Assembly (NCBI RefSeq): GCF_014529535.1 | Contig: NW_023503423.1 | Location: 6,186,473-6,250,472 of the forward strand | Source of the DNA: Bradysia coprophila | Taxonomy: Eukaryota; Arthropoda; Insecta; Diptera; Sciaridae | Length of the DNA stretch: 64,000 nt | Direction of reading: 5' to 3' | Part shown: in pieces, positions 36,475 through 49,700 of the stretch | Position numbering within the stretch: the stretch's first letter is position 1 | Layout: each line of letters starts with the position of its first letter | The notes under the pieces: generated by a model | The model's input: the letters and a program-made list of their open reading frames with translations, nothing else | Databases searched by the model: none | What the model was told of the DNA's origin: nothing | Program-made: the position numbers and the translations under genes

Positions 36475-37616
36475 TGTACAAAATCTATTACTTCAACATA
36501 TTTTTATATAAGAGAACTTCAGCCAGACTTAATTGTTTTTTCTTGCTGTGTGGATGTCGGTCGATGGCAGATGGTTAAGAATGTAAATAGCGGGTTAATG
36601 GGAGCCGTGGGAATTCAATTTTTTTAGAAATCAGAAATTTCTTCGGTGTTCATTATCAATGTTCAGTTTATACTCACGTCACGTCATCCCCTTTCAAATC
36701 ACACTAAAAATGTATAAAGAAAAGAAAACAATTTCGGCAAAGGAAATGCACTACTTAATGGATATCAATCGAACAGTAACGGATTTAGATCAAGTAAAGT
36801 ACTCGCCGAACTCTCATCTCATCACTCATCTAACCACTCTCTTTGCAAGCTTGTCTCCATGGGTCAAAACATATGTGCCATAAAGATCAAGTATGAAAAC
36901 AGGCGATAATCCATATTTGCCACTAGTATGCACCTATTCAAATAAGAAGAGGAATTGTAGAATTTTTCAAATGCTAATTGGGATAATTTCAGTCACCGAA
37001 TCACTATCAAATAAATCTGGAAAATTAAAAGAAAACTAGAAAAATTGGAAAACTGCCCCTTCTAACTAAATATTCAGAGGATCGATTTCAATATTACCAA
37101 TAAATCTTCCTTTGCGAAATGCCGTGCGTTATAAACGTTAAATTACATTAACCAAGCACGCACAGGCTGTATGCTTTGTGTGATAAAATTATGACTTATA
37201 ACGTAATTATAACGCCGAATGATTGAGAGTTTTGTACCATTCGTAAAGACGTTCACTATAATAAACATTTTTAAACGATTTACAATGATTACGCACAATA
37301 ATTGACATCATCTATGATTTGCTTCAATTACGAATTTGTAATAAAAACATTTATAACACAACAGTTGAAAGTGAGATCACTGATTTTATATCTGCTTTAA
37401 CAGTGGTTGGAGGACCTCCAACGGAGGTCCAATTAAAAGATTACTGCTAAAAACCCTCGGACTTTTGTTTCCAATTTTGTCTACAATTTTGTAAAATCTG
37501 CAAAAAGAACCCTCAGAGAATGCTTTGAGTATAGAAATAGTATTGAAATAGTATTTAAAATGAGATAAATCAGAGAAACGGAGAGGAACATCTTAGATAC
37601 AAATGTGGGACAGTAG
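36475..37616. other. Intergenic DNA, nothing identified
   Basis: No gene, RNA or clear repeat recognised between the hAT-type element and the palindrome that follows. Confidence 0.5.
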
Positions 37617-37946
37617 AATTGAGTTACAAACAATTTTTTTTTTATTTTTTATCGATGGAGAACCTAATTATAAGACACTTTGTCTCGTATCATATGCCAA
37701 AAAAAGTTAAAACTTTTTTTATAAATCATTTTGAAAGTCACTGAAAACACGAAAATTCGAATCTAAATACAAAAATTTTTGATGACATACTGTATTTCTA
37801 TTCGAATTTTCGTGTTTTCAGTGACTTTCAAAATGATTTATAAAAAAAGTTTTAACTTTTTTTGGCATATGATACGAGACCAAGTGTCTTATAATTAGGT
37901 TCTCCATCGATAAAAAATTTAAAAAAAATTTGTTTGTAACTCAATT
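37617..37946. mobile_element. 330-bp near-perfect palindrome (MITE-like)
   Basis: Two arms of about 145 bp are almost exact reverse complements, separated by a loop of about 35 bp. The outer ends read AATTGAGTTACAAACAA and the complement. A transcript would fold into a long hairpin. No target duplication is clear. Confidence 0.8.
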
Positions 37947-39780
37947 GAAAGAAAAATCAAGGAAAACTCCATCACCAGAATTCGTGATTTCGCGTGAAAA
38001 TCACTACTAATCACTGATATTCTCGTGATATCGGTTTTTTGTGGGCTACATTTCTTCCTCTCGCTATAGCGAGTAAAAGTTTAATCAGAACTGTCTATCT
38101 ACAGTTTCGAACCACTCCTGACCTGGTTCATTGTAACACGTAGTAGAAAGGTGTTGTACTTTCGCTTTTGTATGAAGCAGGTCCAGTGGAAGTTACTTGC
38201 TCGTTTTCTTGTTCCTCACAAAAAACATAGTTTCAGAAGTATTTTTCTGTGTGTTAATGCACCAGGTCGGGAGTGCGACCCTTTTTCTTGTTTTAAATGT
38301 AAGTGGTCAGCGCAGTGGTGATTTTTGTGAGTTTCGATATGAGCAAATGTATTGGTCATTAAATTTCTCGACACGAAAAAGATTATTGAAAATTCTCGGT
38401 ATATTTTTGAGCCTTGAGAGTATTTTAATATTCGGATGTAACTCAGTGCAATCGTTTTCCGAGCCTTGGAATTTAAAAGTTTTTTGTTCTTTACAGACAC
38501 TTTCACACCAAATATAATTCAAAAAATTTTCATTTTGTTCAATGGACTGGTTTGGCTGTTTTCTATGGCACTACAAGAAAGATGGGAAACAAACTCCTTG
38601 ATATCCCTTTTAAATGTATCATTCGTGAAGGATTCCCTCTGATATTTTCTTCGGGCTGCAAATGTTTCACATACAAATGAAATGGCTTATTTGACTCACT
38701 TGTTTTACATTTATTTGCTAGAGAAATTAATTATCAATATCCGCCTTCGACTGAACTACTACACTTTTGTTGCACCTTAGATTGCTCGAAACTTGCATGA
38801 ATATAACGCGATTTTATTTAATTTAATTAATTATTTACTGACACACACACCGCGCTTTTTATAATTTCAGTCCAAAGTAAACACGTCGCCACCTTCATAC
38901 AGACAAATGATGTCGAATCAAATGTTACCGATATATAAAGCTTTTTCATGATCAAAGCGACTTTTGAGTTTTTAATTAAAAACCATGTTAGATATCTGTT
39001 ATCTCAGATTTTGTAAGTTAACGGAACAATGTCGATCAGACATTGTGGAAAATTAGTCAGTTATATATGACGACTATTCAGTACCTCTGGTGTTAGTAGT
39101 GGAAGAACAGTTTAGTTATGTTTTGGAACGCTTCACGTATTTTTGTGAAGTTCAAAATAGCACTTTTATAAGGACTCTCTAGACCGAGAACATGTGTGCA
39201 TGTTACAGTTACAGCCCGTTTGTAACTTTGCACCCTCGCTTATGCCATAATTGATTGCCCGATACGAAAAATATTTGTTCTCTAGTGCGTTCGTTGAGAG
39301 ATCCATACCGATGGTATGCCTAGTAAACACCACATATCTATCTCAACAGTCATATATCCTAGAAAACCCAAACTCGTATCAAAATAAACTAAACTTCTCC
39401 CGATGTTTTGCAAAAATTAATTGACTCAATGACTGGCAATACGTGTTTTATGGTAAAATGTTAAACTTCTCTTTTTGGACTTTTATGTTTTGCTCGAATA
39501 CCGAGGTGATAAGATAAGTCCTTCCAATTTCTTTTATTTCTTGTTTGACCAAGACCCATTCGTGTAGCATAGATGAAATACGTTCAAAGTAGATTGAATG
39601 GCGCGGTACATATGGGCTTAAATGAAGTTCAATCGTTCTGAACGACGAGATTATACTTCGCATCATCCTTTCAGCATGGGACTGGGACATTCTTGTAAAA
39701 ACAGAAAATTGTTCTTGATGATAACAAATGTGTGCACTTCATAAATGACGTCAGGTTCGTAATGACTTCTAATATTTTGA
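37947..39780. other. Intergenic DNA, no convincing gene
   Basis: Open frames occur on both strands near 38200-38520 and at 39448-39690 (minus, 80 codons), but none shows recognisable domains or clear splice partners. Confidence 0.4.
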
Positions 39781-40361
39781 ATGCAGCAAAAAAGGGTTCC
39801 GAAATTTTATAAAATATCAAGGAAGATGTTATGACACGTTTTTTGTTAGAAACTCGAAACTAGAATCTTTAAAAAATCGATCGCATGGTCTGGCCTTTGC
39901 ACTATAAAAATTCATCGGCTAGTCCAAAAATACAAATTCTTTGTACCAAGCCAAAGACAAGCTACACACCGAATTACTTTTTGATTGCTTCATTTACAAG
40001 GAGCACTTCTGTTGACGATGTTTCTCAGATTGTCCTGATTATTCGACATGAGTATCGATGACTTTCTGAAGAAACAACGAGTTCCTGAGCAGTCGCCATT
40101 TCTTCGGGATCTCACCGCTTCTTCAGAGACTTTTTTCAGAAAGTTGTCGTTTCCCAACATTTTGTAAAATGAATAATTTCTTTTACAAAATGTTAAAAAG
40201 TAAAGAAACGACGAAAAGAAATTACGAGTTTGTGAACAAGCGGTGAGTTCCTGACTACTCATCGTTTCCTCAGGCCTTGGCTGTTTCGTAATGCAGCAAG
40301 AAAGGGTTCCGAAATTTTATAAAATATCAAGGAAGATGTTATGACACGTTTTTTGTTAGAA
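39781..40361. repeat. 437-bp dispersed repeat flanked by 71-bp direct repeats
   Basis: The segment 39853-40289 is about 90% similar by eye to 47675-48096 in a Vps34 intron. Here it is flanked by a 71-bp direct repeat (39781-39851 and 40291-40361, starting ATGCAGCAA and ending TTTTTTGTTAGA). The second copy lacks these flanks. Confidence 0.85.
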
Positions 40362-41202
40362 TTTCATCACTTCTGTAGAATCTTACCCAAATTATATTTT
40401 GTCTCCTTCATTTTAATACTTGTATTCGGTATATGGCTCATTCCGGCGCTACCTCCACTACATTCTCAGAATTCTTTCAAATTCCACAGAGAGAACAAAA
40501 GAATTTCTGTTGGATTTGGATGCAGAATTCCGAGATAAGACTGGAATAGCCGATACATAGGCGACCTAATTGATGATAAAAAGAGTTCTTTCTCACAGTG
40601 AGGATCTTACGTTGTACGTGAGAGAGCTTGGGTCAATCAGATAATAGTATTTGCTTTACTGTAGAGAATATTACCGTTATTTACAGGTGCATATAGTAGG
40701 TAGTACCCCTAGTATTGGCGGATAGAAGTTTAAAAAATATTTCTATTGTTCTGGGCTAAGAGCAACGTCAAAATGAGCGAATTTTCTTCGAGCCCTCGAG
40801 CCTCGCCCCTTTATGTAACATCACAATAACCAGAGTCCTGCGTACTTTATATTTTTGTTGACATGTCATTTTAACCAGTCTATAGGGTCTGTAAATGGTC
40901 ATCTAACACTTTTGTTTTGCTTGACACTGCCACAACATCTTTCGCAATTTTATTCTAATGGAACAATCATGTAAATATTTTTGCCATTTCATACAGACAT
41001 CGATGAATCATTTAGAATTTTAAGAATCACAAAATTTCAGACCTTAAAAAATACCCCGGAGTCATGACGTATAGTAACACTTTATCAACATGGGTCTGAT
41101 AGTAAACGTGATTTCATTGCTAGGTCTTATCTTGGTGGCGGTAATTTAGCACAGCAATGTTAAACGAGCCGTCAGAACAGTCGGAGCGTTCGCTGCGACT
41201 GA
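40362..41202. other. Intergenic DNA, nothing identified
   Basis: No coding exon or clear repeat was recognised in this stretch. Confidence 0.4.
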
Positions 41203-42030
41203 GCCCCGTACGAACCCGTACATCTATTGCGTACGCGACCCTAGTTCGTCGGTCGCCCTACTCTTACCCTAAACCTTCTAACCTAAAATTCTTATGAAAT
41301 GTGCACGTCTTAAAAATTGCGCATAGCGCAATTACGAAGCCCCGTACGACGTTCCTTTCAACTGTAAACCAAACTTAAAAATTTTTGCAACAATTTATAT
41401 TAACCTATATTTACCTATAAATAAACATTTTACTAATAAATATGCTAGTATATAGCTCAAAAGAACTATCTACACCGTTATATAGCTCAATATAGCTGTA
41501 TATATTTATAAATAGATATCCATATTTGGGATGCTTGAAACATCCCACACACATAACCAATCACTTCCCACTGATCAGTAACTTTGTAAGTATCATTTTC
41601 ACCGATTTCTATTGTTTTTACAAAAATCCAAAATGGCGGCCGGCAGCCATTTTGTTAGGAGACCGGAAATAGTACCGACGCTTTACATTCGTTAATACCT
41701 TTCAAACAAAAAAAAATCATGAAATTTTGTCAAATTTTACTCGAGATATTAACAAAAAACACCACCTTCACTGTACGGCCGAGTAGCCACACATAAGCTC
41801 ACTCCAAGAGACCTAGCTCACGCTTCTGTAAACCGAATTCCATGAACTTTTTTTCCCTGATTGGTACGGTCAATACCTATCTAATAAAGCAAAATCCATC
41901 TAAATCCGTTCAAATTTGGCCAACCTACAAGCAAAAACGGCTTGCCGCCCTGTATCTAGTTTACACCAAGCGGTCTAACTAACGAGTCGATCATCCGATT
42001 TCCATAAACTTTTTTTTTGTCGATCGGTAT

Positions 42031-42469
42031 TAGAGATGAGCGGGCCGCCCGAAATACATCGGCCCGACCCGACCCGACCCGGCCCGATCGGGTTCGGGTC
42101 CGGGTTTTGAAAATTCATTCGGGCCGGGTCGGGTCGGGCTTTGAAAACAAAAATTCGGGCCGGCCCGACTTAGAAATACAAATTTAAAGTAAGCCAATAA
42201 AAGCCTATAAAGCATGAAACACTAACTTATTTTATTATTTTACTTCGCGTATAAGATTATTGCAAAGCTTTTATGCGTAGAAAATGATTTTTCATTAAAT
42301 TTTTTATAGTAAAAAAAAGTCGGGTCACGTCGGGCCGATGATTTTTTCGGGTCGGGTTGGGTCGGGCCGCGAAGAGAAAAGTCTCGGGTCGGGTCGGGCT
42401 CGGGTTCAAAAAATTGGATCGGGCCGGGTCGGGTCGGGTAATGAAAAAACGTCGGCCCGCTCATCTCTA
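42031..42469. mobile_element. GC-rich hAT-like element nested in the 41.2-42.9 kb repeat
   Basis: Inverted ends TAGAGATGAGCGGGCCG and the complement enclose arrays of CGGGTCGGGT and CCCGACCCGA. Flanks ATCGGTAT and TTCGGTAT match at seven of eight bases, which suggests an old hAT 8-bp duplication. Confidence 0.7.
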
Positions 42470-42689
42470 GTTCGGTATTGTAAATACCTTTTATTTGACG
42501 TATCACTTACATGTTTAGCCTTTGAATGGCCGCAGATATCTTCGGAAAACGTTAAATCAGTTATGGGGCCCCAGCTCGGGAGAGGTCGACCCAAAATTGC
42601 CCATCTTCGAACTTAGCCTCACTATTTCGACTATATTTCAGGGAAAAAAAATTTTTGAAATCGGATTTGATTTACTCAAGATTTCGACG

Positions 42690-42749
42690 TGACAGACGGA
42701 CGGACAGACGGACGGACGGACAGACGGACGGACGGACGGACGGACAGAC
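42690..42749. repeat. GGAC/GACA microsatellite
   Basis: A run of GACGGACGGACA-type tetranucleotide repeats of about 60 bp. Confidence 0.9.
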
Positions 42750-43007
42750 AAAATTTTTATTGCGGATTCGTTATCTATGAACATAGGCAAACACTTTGCC
42801 CTTACCGTCTGCTTCGAATTCCATCAATTACACACGGCATCGTAATCCTATTAGCCCCTTGTACTTCGTACGGGGCTAAAAAGAATGAAATTAGTTGAAC
42901 GAAACGTATAGAACTATTCATCATCTTCACCACTGTAGCCGGTTCATCATTTTTACTTGAAAATTTATTTGAATTTTGGTCAGGACAACAAAGAATTTAT
43001 TGTTTTT

Positions 43008-43421
43008 CTACGAGCCCTGATCATCATCACTATCCGATTCATTTTGCCTTTGACTCTGCGACCTGCTCCTATTTGCAACTGGACCTTGAGATGACTGATT
43101 TCGCATAAAAGCCAAATAATTACTTAAATCTTGGTCCCAACTGGCCGGCAATCGTCTTGGTGAAGATGGACGCAAACGTCTTCTTGTTTGTTTTACTCTG
43201 CGACCTTGAGTCGTTGACGAAACGTCTGATCTTATTCGTCGATCACGCGACCTCTGTGTTTCATGTACGTCTTGAGATGATGACGGTCGGCTGGGGCTAG
43301 TTATACTTGAAACAGAACTATGTCGACTTCTTGACCTTGTTCGGACGCTTTGATGGCTTTGATCGGGCGAGGCAGATCGGCTTCGGTGTGGGTTTGACCG
43401 TCCGATTTTTCGGGTTGACAT
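43008..43421 (-). CDS. Arg/Ser-rich small protein, unknown
   Basis: A 137-codon frame starts at ATG and ends at TGA. It is rich in Arg-Ser, Ser-Pro and Ser-Ser pairs (for example RSRSASPDQ and RTRSRSRHSS), with a less repetitive stretch near residues 90-110 and an acidic tail (SDSDDDQGS). The composition recalls RS-domain proteins of splicing or chromatin, but no folded domain such as an RRM is seen. It lies about 300 bp downstream of Vps34 on the same strand. It may be a small gene, a last exon, or a chance frame. Confidence 0.45.
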   Translation of the reverse strand: MSTRKIGRSNPHRSRSASPDQSHQSVRTRSRSRHSSVSSITSPSRPSSSQDVHETQRSRDRRIRSDVSSTTQGRRVKQTRRRLRPSSPRRLPASWDQDLSNYLAFMRNQSSQGPVANRSRSQSQRQNESDSDDDQGS

Positions 43422-43725
43422 AACAGGAAGTAGTAGATTTGGGAAAATGAATTTTTTTAAAATAATAAAATCAAGAGTAACAATGAGAAAGAAAAAACTC
43501 GATTTTGTTGTTGTCTTAAAGCGTTGATATAACTAATTTGATGGATTTGTGACTTTATTACGCAGCATACTGAAATTGAAATTAGTTTTTGGGAAAATAC
43601 AACCGACCAACCTCCTGCTCGTAATGAAAAATCAAGATTTTTTTTCCACAATTTTCTATTTTTCACGATCTTATTCCTAGAGTGAGTGTCCTTATATCAC
43701 ATTGTTCGCTAAATAACTTCCGTGT

Positions 43726-46700
43726 TCAGTTTCGCCAATATTGTGCGAATTTGTGTATTTGATCCACCAATGCTGGCATTACCGATCTTATGGACAGATC
43801 CAGTAAACCTTGCAAATAATGTACAGCTTCTTCATCAGTCAGTCCCAGTTTCAAATTCTCCTCAACCTTTTTCACCGCCTTATCCGGTTCCAGGGCAATA
43901 TCCGGCACCGATGCGTCCACCATCAACGAAAACAAATTCAGCATAACGTTGGCATGACGTCGTAAATGCAAAAATGCGGTGTAGCACTGCTTGCGGAACT
44001 CTTGATGATGCTCGGAACTGATGCCACCCATTGCCTCAACCATTTCTTTGCTCAATTTCATCGGTGGCGGCATTGGTTTCGGATCTCGTCCCAGTATGTA
44101 GCCGAAATCGATGTGGAACAGCTTACCGGATGTCGTTAACAGTAAATTGTCCAAATGACGGTCACCGACACCTAAACGTTACAATTGCAATGAGAAAATT
44201 AAAAAAAAATCGATTTCGAATTAGAAACTGAGTTTTGTTGGCCTTACCAAGCAAATAAGTTATGACACAGTAACCGGCACAGCTACGGATGTACGTGTCC
44301 ATTATATCGGCTGAAATGCCATACGGACCAGTTTTGCATGGATGATGCTTCTTGAAGAAATTCTGAATACTTCCTTCAGCGGCCAGAACTTCGGCAACGG
44401 TGATTGAGTCAATGTATTGCATGAAACCATGTTTTGAACTTGTGGCCAGCACACGGTATGGTGTCAGTTTCAGATCCAGATTTTCGCGACGCAATAATTT
44501 GTCCATCAGTGTGATCATTTGAAGAATTAACTGGAAATGTGGAGAGACAGAAATCAGACCCGAGTGTTGCCTGAGTTCTGAATGGAGCAAAAACCACCAA
44601 AAAGACCACCCCATTTTCTCACACTTCAATTTGACTCACCTGATCTTGTCGCAAGTCGTCTCCATACTTGAAAATCGCTACGTACTCTTTGTTCGTCGTG
44701 GTCAGGAATGTTAATCTAAACAAAACGAAGATTAGATTTTGCTTCAAAAATGGTCCCCGTTCGGCCAGCAATATTTCAACTCACTTGGATGGTGTCAGGG
44801 CACTCTTGAATAGGGTGACTTTCTGCGGCACAATTCCGTGAATGTAAATTTCCGGATCCAATGGAAACGGAATCGTTTCAAAGCCAACGAAATTGACTCG
44901 AAATTCCTTTGTATCGGACAGAAGTTGTTGAAATTTGTCGGTCTTTTTCTTTCGGTCGCCCGATTCTTTGGCCACAATCCTCACAAGTTTGACCAATTCA
45001 TCGATGAATATCTGCTGTTTGTCCAAATTGGCTTTGATTTGATTGAGTTCACTGTTGCCTGCTTGGAAAATGGAAAAGAAAACTTCAATTCAGCAGCAGC
45101 CACTAATTAACGACTCAAACAACCTACCAAGCATAAGCGTTCGCTTGAACGTTTTGAGTACTTTGGCGTACATATTTTTCACTTGTTCGTCTTGCTTTCG
45201 CACAGTCTCCTGACTTTCGCATTCAATGCACAGATACCAGTACAGATAATTGGCTAACGTCGGATTCCGACACGCCCGTTGAATGAGAAACGAGGCCAGG
45301 TCACACGTCGGTATCGACGAATCACTCATCAAAGTATTTGAAATGTCCGAAATCTCCGAAGCCGAATTGTTGTTAGCACCATCCGTACTGTCCATGTTCG
45401 ACGAAGCTATGGATGGATGTATCGAGATATTTGAGTGAGTCTGTGATTGGTTCATCAATTGTGCACTTGCCAAAGCCGATGCACCTAACGGAAATAAAGA
45501 GTTGTCAGTCAAGAGCTGAAAATTCTCAACGAAAATGTATGTGAACTTACTTGGACTGCCCATGGACTCTGAAGCGGTACTAGTGTTCTCGTTGTCATCC
45601 AACGATTTAATGACTTCATCCGGAGCCAATCGCTTGTACGTCGCCTGCATAGAAATTAAATTATTATTGACACCGTCGGACTGGACACCTCATAATTTAC
45701 AATCATTACCACAATGTCATTGTCATTTTCATTGATGTATGTCGTTTCATATTTCAATGCTTGAACCAGCTGAAGAAGGTACAATATTATATCCTCATCG
45801 GGCGCCTGCTTTAGTCGCGTCGTCGCATATCTGCAGAATACAAAATATTTCAATTAAATTTGGATGCCTCAAACCGATTTCTTCATCGTTTTACCTTCGT
45901 ACAGCTGGATGAGTGAACGACGGACCTAACAATTCCAGAGCGTCTTCAACGTCCATGGGTTTCCATTGTGACAGCAATTTCAATGCCTGACCAACTTCGC
46001 TTGCTATTTCCCAATTGATGCACTTGAGGAATTTGGTCAGAGCTTTTTCCTGACTGCTCAGATAAAAGCGAAACTTCCAAACCAAGTCCTGTTCCTCGCT
46101 GGTCAACGCATACGTTGGCGGATATCGATAAACGATTGTGTGCAACTGGTCGCGGACACTGGATGATTTTTTTTTTGTTTGAAAGAAGAGTCGGTCAGTT
46201 TGTTGATTGATCAATCAAGGGCAAGTGATTTGTAATCGATGGATGAAGAGATTTTTACAGCCAGTTATAACAATGCACCGACCAATACATATTTTCAGAG
46301 CTAATCGTTTTGTCTTACATTTGGCCTACAATCTCGATCAATCGATTCCAAATGCAGTCTCTAAAATCTAAAATCGACAAAATTCGTTACAAATTATCCT
46401 ACCTTGCTGTTGGTTTCGCATCACGATCCGATATACCCGACCGATCTGAACGTGCCAATCGATGATGTTTCTTTTCCACCAAATTTTCCTACAAATCAAA
46501 TTTTTCTGAATCAGTGAACATGAACGAAAATGACTCCAACACAAAACCTTATTCACTTTACGCCATCGACAACGCCAACCCTTGCATAAACAACAATACC
46601 GAAACTTGATGCGTACAACCTCTTTTATAAATTTGCAAACAATTTCGATAATTACACACATTCCATACTCCTCGGAACTATATTTCATTCACTCGCAACC

Positions 46701-49700
46701 GACCTCCATTCACTAATTTATGCCAATTATCCGCTCGGTTTTGTGTCAATTCGAATATTTGTCATTCCTTGTGAGCGCAATTAAATTATGGTAAAAAAAA
46801 ACGAGTTGGAAACCGATCACGTCTTAAAAGACGAATTAGTGGAATTAACCGAAAACCCATTCAAGCGTATGTCGGTCGACATTATAAACGATATTATGAA
46901 CATTTTTACGGCGACGATGTAAATAGAATCGTATCTAGCGTTTCATTGTCTTGGAACGATATGTGAGAACCGAACGGAATTTCATTATCTATTGCAGTCA
47001 CACATCGGAAGCATAAGAACTTCGAGTCTATTACCTTATAACCTTATAGAAATAGCTACGCATCTGTTATCAACCACGACGAAAACCCTGGCTACGGTTT
47101 ATTTTTCTTGAAGTACAAGATTTTGTACCAAACTTTACGAGATATTTTACACAAATGAAGTAACGACGGATTCCTAATTACAGCTACGCTCACAATTAAG
47201 CAGACTGTGTGACGATGGGCAATGACAAATCGTCTGTGCTAATTCTGAATGAATTCATCGTTTGTATTAGCCTGCATAAAAGACAATGGCAAGTAAGTGA
47301 ACTTTGCTAATGAGAGCTAAAGTTACACAGAAAAAACTAAATAAATAAATCGAGCAACATCAAACAACTTTAATCGGATTACACATTTTGCATATATGAG
47401 TGCCTCCAGTAATTTGCTATTTGCTTCGTCTTTTTATTTAAGTGCGGAATGCTCTCAAACACCGAATGTGTATAATTAAGATAAAAATGTGTTTGCATTT
47501 TCGGTGGAAAATAGACGAGATAAATGATAACGAATGGATGGAAATTCGATATCTTTTGACGACGTTTAGAGAATAGCGGAACAGCTTCGACCTGGAAGCT
47601 TTTCTATTTACATCAACAACAATAGCAACAGCTGGTGTCTGCTTCCTTGTTGTAAGGATGTTAGTCTAGTTAAACTCGAAACTAGAATCTTTAAAAAATC
47701 GATCGCATGGTCTGGCCTTTGCACTATAAAAATTCATCGGCTATTCCAGAAATACAAATTCTTTGTACTAAGCCAAAGACAAGCTACACACCGAATAACT
47801 TTTTGATTGCTTCATTTACAAGGAGCACTTCTGTTGATGATGTTTCTCAAATTGTCCTGATTATTCGACATGAGTATTGACGACTTTCTGAAGAAACAAC
47901 GAGTTCCTGAGCAGTCGCAATTTCTTTGGGATCTCACCGCTTCTTCAGAAACTTTTTTCAGAAAGTTGTCGTTTCCCAACATTTTGTAAAATGAATAATT
48001 TCTTTAACAAAATGTAAAGAAACGACGAAAAGAAATTACGAGTTTGTGAACAAGCGGTGAGTTCCTGATCGTTTCCTCAGGCACTGGCTGTTTCGTCAGA
48101 AAGTCGACGATTCTCATGTCATCCAATAACCAGTACAATATTTCTCAAATGAGGTTGGTTCTCTTACCATCGTGAATCTATCGGATGCTTCCAACTTCGC
48201 CATTCTTCAGGCTGTGTTAAGGGCAGTATATTCTAGCGTGCTAGCCAGAAGTTTGTTGCATAGTCCCAGTTCCCACAGTGAAAAAATCATAATTTTTACC
48301 AGATTTTAGTTAACAAGCGTCTACAACAAGTGACTTAAACAAGGGGTCTAGACTATGTAACAAAGTTCCGGTAAGCATATACTGGCCGAAGAATAACGGA
48401 AAATTTTTAGTTGTAGATATCCAAGAGATTTACAAGGGTAAGAGAACCAACTGCATTTGAGAAACACCCAGCTGAGACCAGCTGGTGAATTTACGACAAA
48501 TTTGCTGTACCTGTTCTACTCATACAGGCTTGTAGACGTGTTCATACCAGTTTAATAGTGACACAATCACGCGTGGTGGTGTTTAAACTGAATAAGCAGT
48601 GTGTTTGTATGAGTGGACCAGCTGGTAAAACAGCTGTAGCAAAATTCGATATAAATTTGATTGACATCAGCTGTATGTGAAATGAGTTGGAAAAATAATG
48701 ACTTTCCGACCTATACCTTAAGATGGATATCTGTAGCCTCTTAATGGAGGCTTGGACGAACAGTATTACATGTAATGTGCCAAAAAGATTTCTTAAAGCA
48801 TTTTGTCGAATAGCTGGAAGGACTAGTATTGGAGTTTCGAAAATTTGAATCTGTCTTCCTCCTTACATAAGTTCTATTGGAATGTTATTGATCCATGTAT
48901 TAAGCAGAAGAGGTGTGACGTTCACGTATCATTCCTTTGCTTAAAAATAGAACACAAAACGAGAAACTTACTTGTAAAATTTCGGAATCTGGAACGGTCA
49001 CCAATTTCGGCTTCGTTATGAAAGGGTACTTGCGATCACCATCTGCTTCAAAGTAAATGACCGAATACTGTTGAGCAAAAGAAGAAAATAATGAAAATGG
49101 AACAGATCTTCAATGCATTTATCACAGATTCAACTAACCGTTCGATCGGCAGCCACGACATTTTGGAATTCAATCAGCAGAAATATGTACTCGGACGTTT
49201 TTCTCTCGTTATCGTTGATTATTGCAATTTCACGAAACGTTATCCGGTCCAACCATTCGACCTTTTTCATTAAGTAAATGAAAGAGAATCAGTCAGACCT
49301 CCAGCAGGAAATTATATTCTTAAAAGGGTCAAGCCTTTACCTTCGGTATTTGTCCGTTACAGTACTCCTTGTACAGTTTCCCGAACCGTTGCATCTGATT
49401 GTTCTTACTGGAATTCTTACCCTTACCAGGAGTTGTAGTGCTAGTATTGCCATCAGCCTCCTTGTTTGGCCAGACACGTAAGTCGAACATTCCCTGGAAT
49501 TGATTTTTTTTTAGTCAGGCGATGACTACAATACCATCCACCAATGTAATGTAAAACTAACCTGTCGAAACATGCCATTTTTTCCAAACATGGAAATGGT
49601 CGTCCCGCCAATTACAGATGTCTTACCAGCTCCTGCACAGTCTAAAATGGTCAATGCCAACATTGCTGTGCGCGGAAGGTCACTATACTGTACTGGTAGT

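Larger units (their letters stand above)
41203..42877. mobile_element. Repeat element bounded by inverted AGCCCCGTACGAA
   Basis: AGCCCCGTACGAA at 41203-41215 returns as its complement at 42865-42877. The 3' end is itself hairpin-like (AGCCCC at 42853 against GGGGCT at 42872). The element carries a GGAC-type microsatellite and a second, GC-rich element. The class is uncertain. Confidence 0.5.

Noticed and set aside
38197-38522. Overlapping open frames of 70-106 codons on both strands
   Set aside because: No start context, domain or splice partner; open frames of this size are expected by chance in AT-rich DNA.
39448-39690. 80-codon minus-strand frame, possibly a decayed transposon protein
   Set aside because: Some residues look protein-like, but no conserved motif could be recognised and there are no partner exons.
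42031-42469. GC-rich block considered as a CpG island or gene promoter
   Set aside because: It has inverted ends and a near 8-bp target duplication, so it is better explained as a transposable element.
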